Shown here piece after piece: positions 61,120 to 64,000 of a DNA stretch of 64,000 bases. The DNA is from Butyricicoccus_A sp963588905 (GTDB lineage Bacteria; Bacillota; Clostridia; Oscillospirales; Butyricicoccaceae): NCBI GenBank assembly GCA_963588905.1, contig CAVAJF010000006.1, positions 1 through 64,000 of the forward strand, in the 5' to 3' direction. Below the pieces are notes generated by a model. It saw nothing but the letters and a program-made list of their open reading frames with translations, had not been told where the DNA came from and did not search any database. Positions within the stretch are counted from its first letter, which is position 1. Each line of letters begins with the position of its first letter. A program made the translations under genes and the position numbers.

Positions 61120-62232
61120 ATGAACAACGCAATTTTACAAACCAACAATCTTTCCGTCGGCTATGACCGGAAGGTACTCATTCAAGGCATTGAAATTGCC
61201 GTGTGTCCGGGGGAAATCTTGACGCTGATTGGGCCGAATGGCGCGGGAAAATCGACGATTATCAAAAGTATTACCAAACAGCTGGAAATTATCGGCGGTA
61301 CAGTTTGCGTGGCGGGAAAATCCCTGTCTCAAATCAGTGGAAAAGAGATGGCGCAAAAAGTCTCTGTCATGATGACGGGACGATTAGAGCCGGAGCTTAT
61401 GAGCTGTGAAGAGGTTGTGGAAGCCGGCAGATTTCCGTATACTGGACGGTTTGGTGTTCTATCGGATGCGGACCGAAAAAAGGTGCACGAGGCGATGGAG
61501 CTGGTTCACATTCGAGAGCTGGCGGATCACAGCTTCAACTGCATCAGTGATGGACAGCGGCAGCGCGTGATGCTGGCGCGTGCCATCTGTCAGGAACCGG
61601 AAGTTTTAATTTTGGATGAGCCGACTTCGTTTTTGGATATTCGTCATAAATTACAGCTGTTGGCGATTCTCAAACAGCTTGTGCTGGAAAAAAATATTGC
61701 GGTGATTGTCTCCATGCATGAGATTGACTTGGCGCAAAAGCTATCCGATCGGGTTGTCTGCGTCAAGGGAGACCGCATCGACAAATGCGGCACGCCGGAC
61801 GAGATTTTTACCGATGCGTATATCCAGCAGCTGTATGAGGTTTCCTGCGGCAGTTATCATACGGTTTACGGATTTATGGAGCTGGAAAAACCGACCGGCT
61901 CGCCAAAGATCTTTGTCATTGGCGGAGGCGGAAGCGGCATCCCGGTTTATCGGCAGCTGCAGCGCAAAGGCATTCCGTTTGCGGCAGGAGTACTCCATGA
62001 AAATGATATGGATTTACCCGCAGCACAGGCTCTTGCGGCACAAGTCATTACGGAGCAGGCGTTTGAACCGATTGGCGAACAGGCACTTGCTCAGGCAAAA
62101 GCATGGATAGAGTCCTGTGAAAAGGTTGTGTGCTGTCTGGAGCAATTTGGAAGCATGAATGCGGGAAACGAGCAGCTCATGCAGCTGGCGGAAGAACAAG
62201 GAAAATTATTACATAGTAAGAGAGGAATATAA
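61120..62232 (+). CDS. FecE/BtuD-type ABC transporter ATPase with C-terminal extension
   Basis: A 370-aa protein. Residues 1 to about 255 are the ATPase: Walker A GPNGAGKST (about 40), signature ISDGQRQRV, Walker B VLILDEPTSFLD. The tail (about 260-370; IFVIGGGGSGIPVYRQLQRKGIPFAAGVLHEND to EQGKLLHSKRGI) has a Rossmann-like GGGGSG motif and is not part of typical ATPases; it occurs in some clostridial members. Its role may be sensing or control. It is 10 bp after the permease. Confidence 0.92.
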   Translation: MNNAILQTNNLSVGYDRKVLIQGIEIAVCPGEILTLIGPNGAGKSTIIKSITKQLEIIGGTVCVAGKSLSQISGKEMAQKVSVMMTGRLEPELMSCEEVVEAGRFPYTGRFGVLSDADRKKVHEAMELVHIRELADHSFNCISDGQRQRVMLARAICQEPEVLILDEPTSFLDIRHKLQLLAILKQLVLEKNIAVIVSMHEIDLAQKLSDRVVCVKGDRIDKCGTPDEIFTDAYIQQLYEVSCGSYHTVYGFMELEKPTGSPKIFVIGGGGSGIPVYRQLQRKGIPFAAGVLHENDMDLPAAQALAAQVITEQAFEPIGEQALAQAKAWIESCEKVVCCLEQFGSMNAGNEQLMQLAEEQGKLLHSKRGI

Positions 62233-62233
62233 C

Positions 62234-62923
62234 ATGAACGGAAAACTGATCGGTGTTGGCGTGGGACCTGGAGATCCTGAACTGATGACACTCAAAGCTG
62301 TACGCATGATTCGAGAGAATGAAGTGATTGCTGTGCCGGGAAAAGAACCCAAAGAGACCGTGGCATACCAGATTGCCGTACAGGCTGCACCGGAGCTGGC
62401 GGACAAAACATTGCTGCCGCTGTACATGCCGATGACGATGGACGCAGAGGAACGAGAAAACAATTGGAAACTTGCCGCAGACGCGACGGAACAGAAGCTC
62501 AAAGACGGAAAAAATGTGGTGTTTTTGACGCTGGGAGATCCGACGGTCTATTCGACGTTCAGCTACGTCAAGAAGCTGATTGAGGATCGCGGGTATGAGA
62601 CGGCAACGGTCAGCGGCATTACGTCGTTTTGTGCGGCGGCAGCTCGCATGAATGTTTCGCTGTCCGAATGGAATGAACCGCTGCATATTCTTCCGGCTCG
62701 CCATAATCTGGAAGATGATTTGAATTATTCCGGAAATTGTGTTCTGATGAAATCCGGCAGAAAAATGGATCGGGTCAAGCAGCAGCTCAAGCAAAGCGGA
62801 CGCGATGTTGTCATGGTGGAAAACTGTGGAATGCCGGAGGAAAAGATTTATCACGGCGTGGAAGAAATTCCGGATGATGCAGGCTATTATTCTCTGATTA
62901 TCGCACGGGAGCCGAATCCATGA
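62234..62923 (+). CDS. cbiL: precorrin-2/cobalt-factor II C20-methyltransferase
   Basis: A 229-aa class III methyltransferase: N-terminal GVGVGPGDPELMTLKAV, central LTLGDPTVYST and SGITSFCAAAA match CobI/CbiL enzymes of corrin ring synthesis. It starts 1 bp after the ATPase stop (GAGAGGAATATAAC upstream). The coupling with CbiK at the head of the same operon fits an anaerobic-type pathway. The rest of the corrin operon is not seen. Confidence 0.9.
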   Translation: MNGKLIGVGVGPGDPELMTLKAVRMIRENEVIAVPGKEPKETVAYQIAVQAAPELADKTLLPLYMPMTMDAEERENNWKLAADATEQKLKDGKNVVFLTLGDPTVYSTFSYVKKLIEDRGYETATVSGITSFCAAAARMNVSLSEWNEPLHILPARHNLEDDLNYSGNCVLMKSGRKMDRVKQQLKQSGRDVVMVENCGMPEEKIYHGVEEIPDDAGYYSLIIAREPNP

Positions 62924-63765
62924 TTGAAATCAAAAATCTTTCCAAACAGTTTGAAGGCTTTCAGGCGGTGGATGGGCTTAGTCTGCGCATTGAGACAGGA
63001 GAATTTTTTGCTTTGTTAGGCCCGAATGGTGCGGGAAAGACCACGACAATCAGTATGATCTCGACGCTTCTGCTGCCCAGCGGCGGCGAGATTTATATTG
63101 ATGGCGAGAGATTGACTCGGCAGCGGAAAGACATCAAACGCAAGGTCAGTGTGGTCACGCAGGAATACTCCATGCGGCAGGACATGAATATGGACGAAAT
63201 CATGGAGTATCAGGGCAGATTGTACTTTATGAGGCGCAAAGAAATTCGAGAAAAGACAGAGCAGCTGTTGGCATTTGCCGGTCTTACCAGCCATCGGAAA
63301 AAGACGATTCGCAAGCTGTCCGGCGGCATGAAGCGCAAGCTGATGGTCTGTCGCGCGCTGCTGACGGAACCGGAAATTCTGCTGCTCGATGAACCGACAG
63401 CGGGCATGGATGCCATTTCTCGCAGACAGATGTGGAATTTGCTGCGGCAGCTCAACGAAAAAGGCTTGACGATTTTGCTCACCACACACTATATCGAAGA
63501 GGCACAGGCGTTGTGCGACCGTGTGGCACTGATGGATGGCGGAAAGCTGGAGGATTTGGATACGCCGGACAATCTGATTCACAAATTGGGAGCCTATGCG
63601 GTGGATGAAATGCATCCGGACGGCGTACACAGCAGATATTTTGCTGCGCGCGAAGAAGCCATTGCCTATCTGTCACAGCTGACAGGAAATTGTACGCTGC
63701 GCGATACGACATTGGAAGATGTTTTTGTAGAACAAGCGGGCAAACATTTGACGAAGGGCATTTAA
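62920..63765 (+). CDS. ABC-2 type export ATPase (NatA/DrrA-like)
   Basis: A 281-aa ATPase: Walker A GPNGAGKTTTI (about 34), signature KLSGGMKRKL, Walker B ILLLDEPTAGMD, switch THYIEEA. The C-terminal domain is of the DrrA type. The start overlaps cbiL by 4 bp; the partner permease follows 4 bp later. It would drive export; the substrate is unknown, perhaps tetrapyrrole or metal related by context. Confidence 0.9.
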   Translation: MIEIKNLSKQFEGFQAVDGLSLRIETGEFFALLGPNGAGKTTTISMISTLLLPSGGEIYIDGERLTRQRKDIKRKVSVVTQEYSMRQDMNMDEIMEYQGRLYFMRRKEIREKTEQLLAFAGLTSHRKKTIRKLSGGMKRKLMVCRALLTEPEILLLDEPTAGMDAISRRQMWNLLRQLNEKGLTILLTTHYIEEAQALCDRVALMDGGKLEDLDTPDNLIHKLGAYAVDEMHPDGVHSRYFAAREEAIAYLSQLTGNCTLRDTTLEDVFVEQAGKHLTKGI

Positions 63766-63769
63766 ATCT

Positions 63770-64000
63770 ATGGGTATTATTACAATTCTGTGGGAAAAAT
63801 GGCGTGAATTCCTGCGGGACTTTTCTAAAATCACGCTGGCGGCGCTGATTGCTCCGCTTATGTATTTGATTGTTTTTGGTTGGGGCATTCGCACAACGAT
63901 GAATGGTCAGCCGTATTTATATTATTTGATTCCTGGTGTTGTATCGCTGACGACGATGAATGGCAGCTTTAGCGCCATTGCGCAAAACCTAAATGTGCAG
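63770..64000 (+). CDS. ABC-2 family permease, partial at window edge
   Basis: The first 77 residues of a membrane protein are visible: a cytoplasmic LWEKWREFLRDF, a first helix (about 20-40: LAALIAPLMYLIVFGWGI) and the start of the next domain (YLIPGVVSLTTMNGSFSAIAQNL). This is typical of ABC-2 permeases partnered with DrrA-like ATPases. The gene runs off the right edge. Confidence 0.8.
   Translation, partial: MGIITILWEKWREFLRDFSKITLAALIAPLMYLIVFGWGIRTTMNGQPYLYYLIPGVVSLTTMNGSFSAIAQNLNVQ

Noticed and set aside
1..64000. tRNA and rRNA genes
   Set aside because: No cloverleaf with CCA end or rRNA-like segment was recognised by eye; a tRNAscan run would settle it.

Overview
The window looks like the chromosome of a low-to-mid-GC anaerobic Firmicute, most likely an Oscillospirales/Ruminococcaceae-type gut clostridium (inference). 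The evidence is the set of clostridial families: paired TIGR03960/TIGR03936 radical SAM proteins, a HydE hydrogenase maturase, an hfq-miaA-mutL-mutS-miaB block, a SepF/YggT/DivIVA division cluster, a preQ1-I riboswitch, and a conserved clostridial cysteine-rich protein family. Positions 1 to about 22,000 are accessory DNA; 22,196 to the right edge is core chromosome, interrupted once at 32.9-34.35 kb.

Region 1 (1-13.1 kb, minus strand) is part of a conjugative element of the Tn1549-like clostridial type. In transcription order it encodes a small protein, a frame-damaged small gene, a PcfB/DUF3801 protein, the VirD4 coupling protein, Maff2, a TrbL/VirB6-like membrane protein, PrgI, a VirB4 ATPase with an unusual SpaA/Cna-B-like tail, a very large peptidoglycan-active membrane protein (3D, degenerate M23 and CHAP domains after a repetitive N-terminus), DUF4315, and a secreted amidase cut off near the left edge. 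The relaxase and integrase are not in the window. A divergent promoter pair (13.03-13.11 kb) drives this operon leftward and an XRE repressor rightward.

Region 2 (13.1-22.1 kb, AT-rich) holds the maintenance and cargo genes: a ParA with a small ribbon-helix-helix partner and three clusters of 9-bp iterons, strong hairpins that could be an origin or nicking site, a class III Fic enzyme, an ATPase plus probable nuclease pair, an ATPase plus TOPRIM pair, and decayed genes (an ATPase that lost its P-loop, a phage remnant, a RecG-like fragment).

Region 3 (22.2-35.9 kb) contains hydE, a PepT-like peptidase, a C39-like protein, a complete preQ0/queuosine operon (queD-queE-folE-queC-queF) under a preQ1-I riboswitch, aroD and a PAP2 phosphatase. 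It also contains the most interesting structure of the window: a conserved clostridial gene split by a compact 1,470-bp element carrying a Nudix gene and a serine recombinase. Removing the element between two matching CCCGCT sites would restore the gene in frame, as in skin-type developmental elements.

Region 4 (36-56.5 kb) is a dense forward-strand housekeeping run: radical SAM pair, miaB, mutS, mutL, miaA, hfq, an HlyD-like protein, yggS, sepF, yggT, divIVA, ileS, lspA, an RluD-type enzyme, a HAD phosphatase, thiW behind a structured leader, and a DUF3878-like protein.

Region 5 (56.5-64 kb) is a cobalamin-riboswitch operon: a lipoprotein CbiK-type chelatase, a duplicated NEAT-like lipoprotein, an iron/B12-type ABC importer (binding protein, permease, ATPase with a C-terminal extension), precorrin-2 C20-methyltransferase, and an ABC-2 exporter that runs off the right edge.
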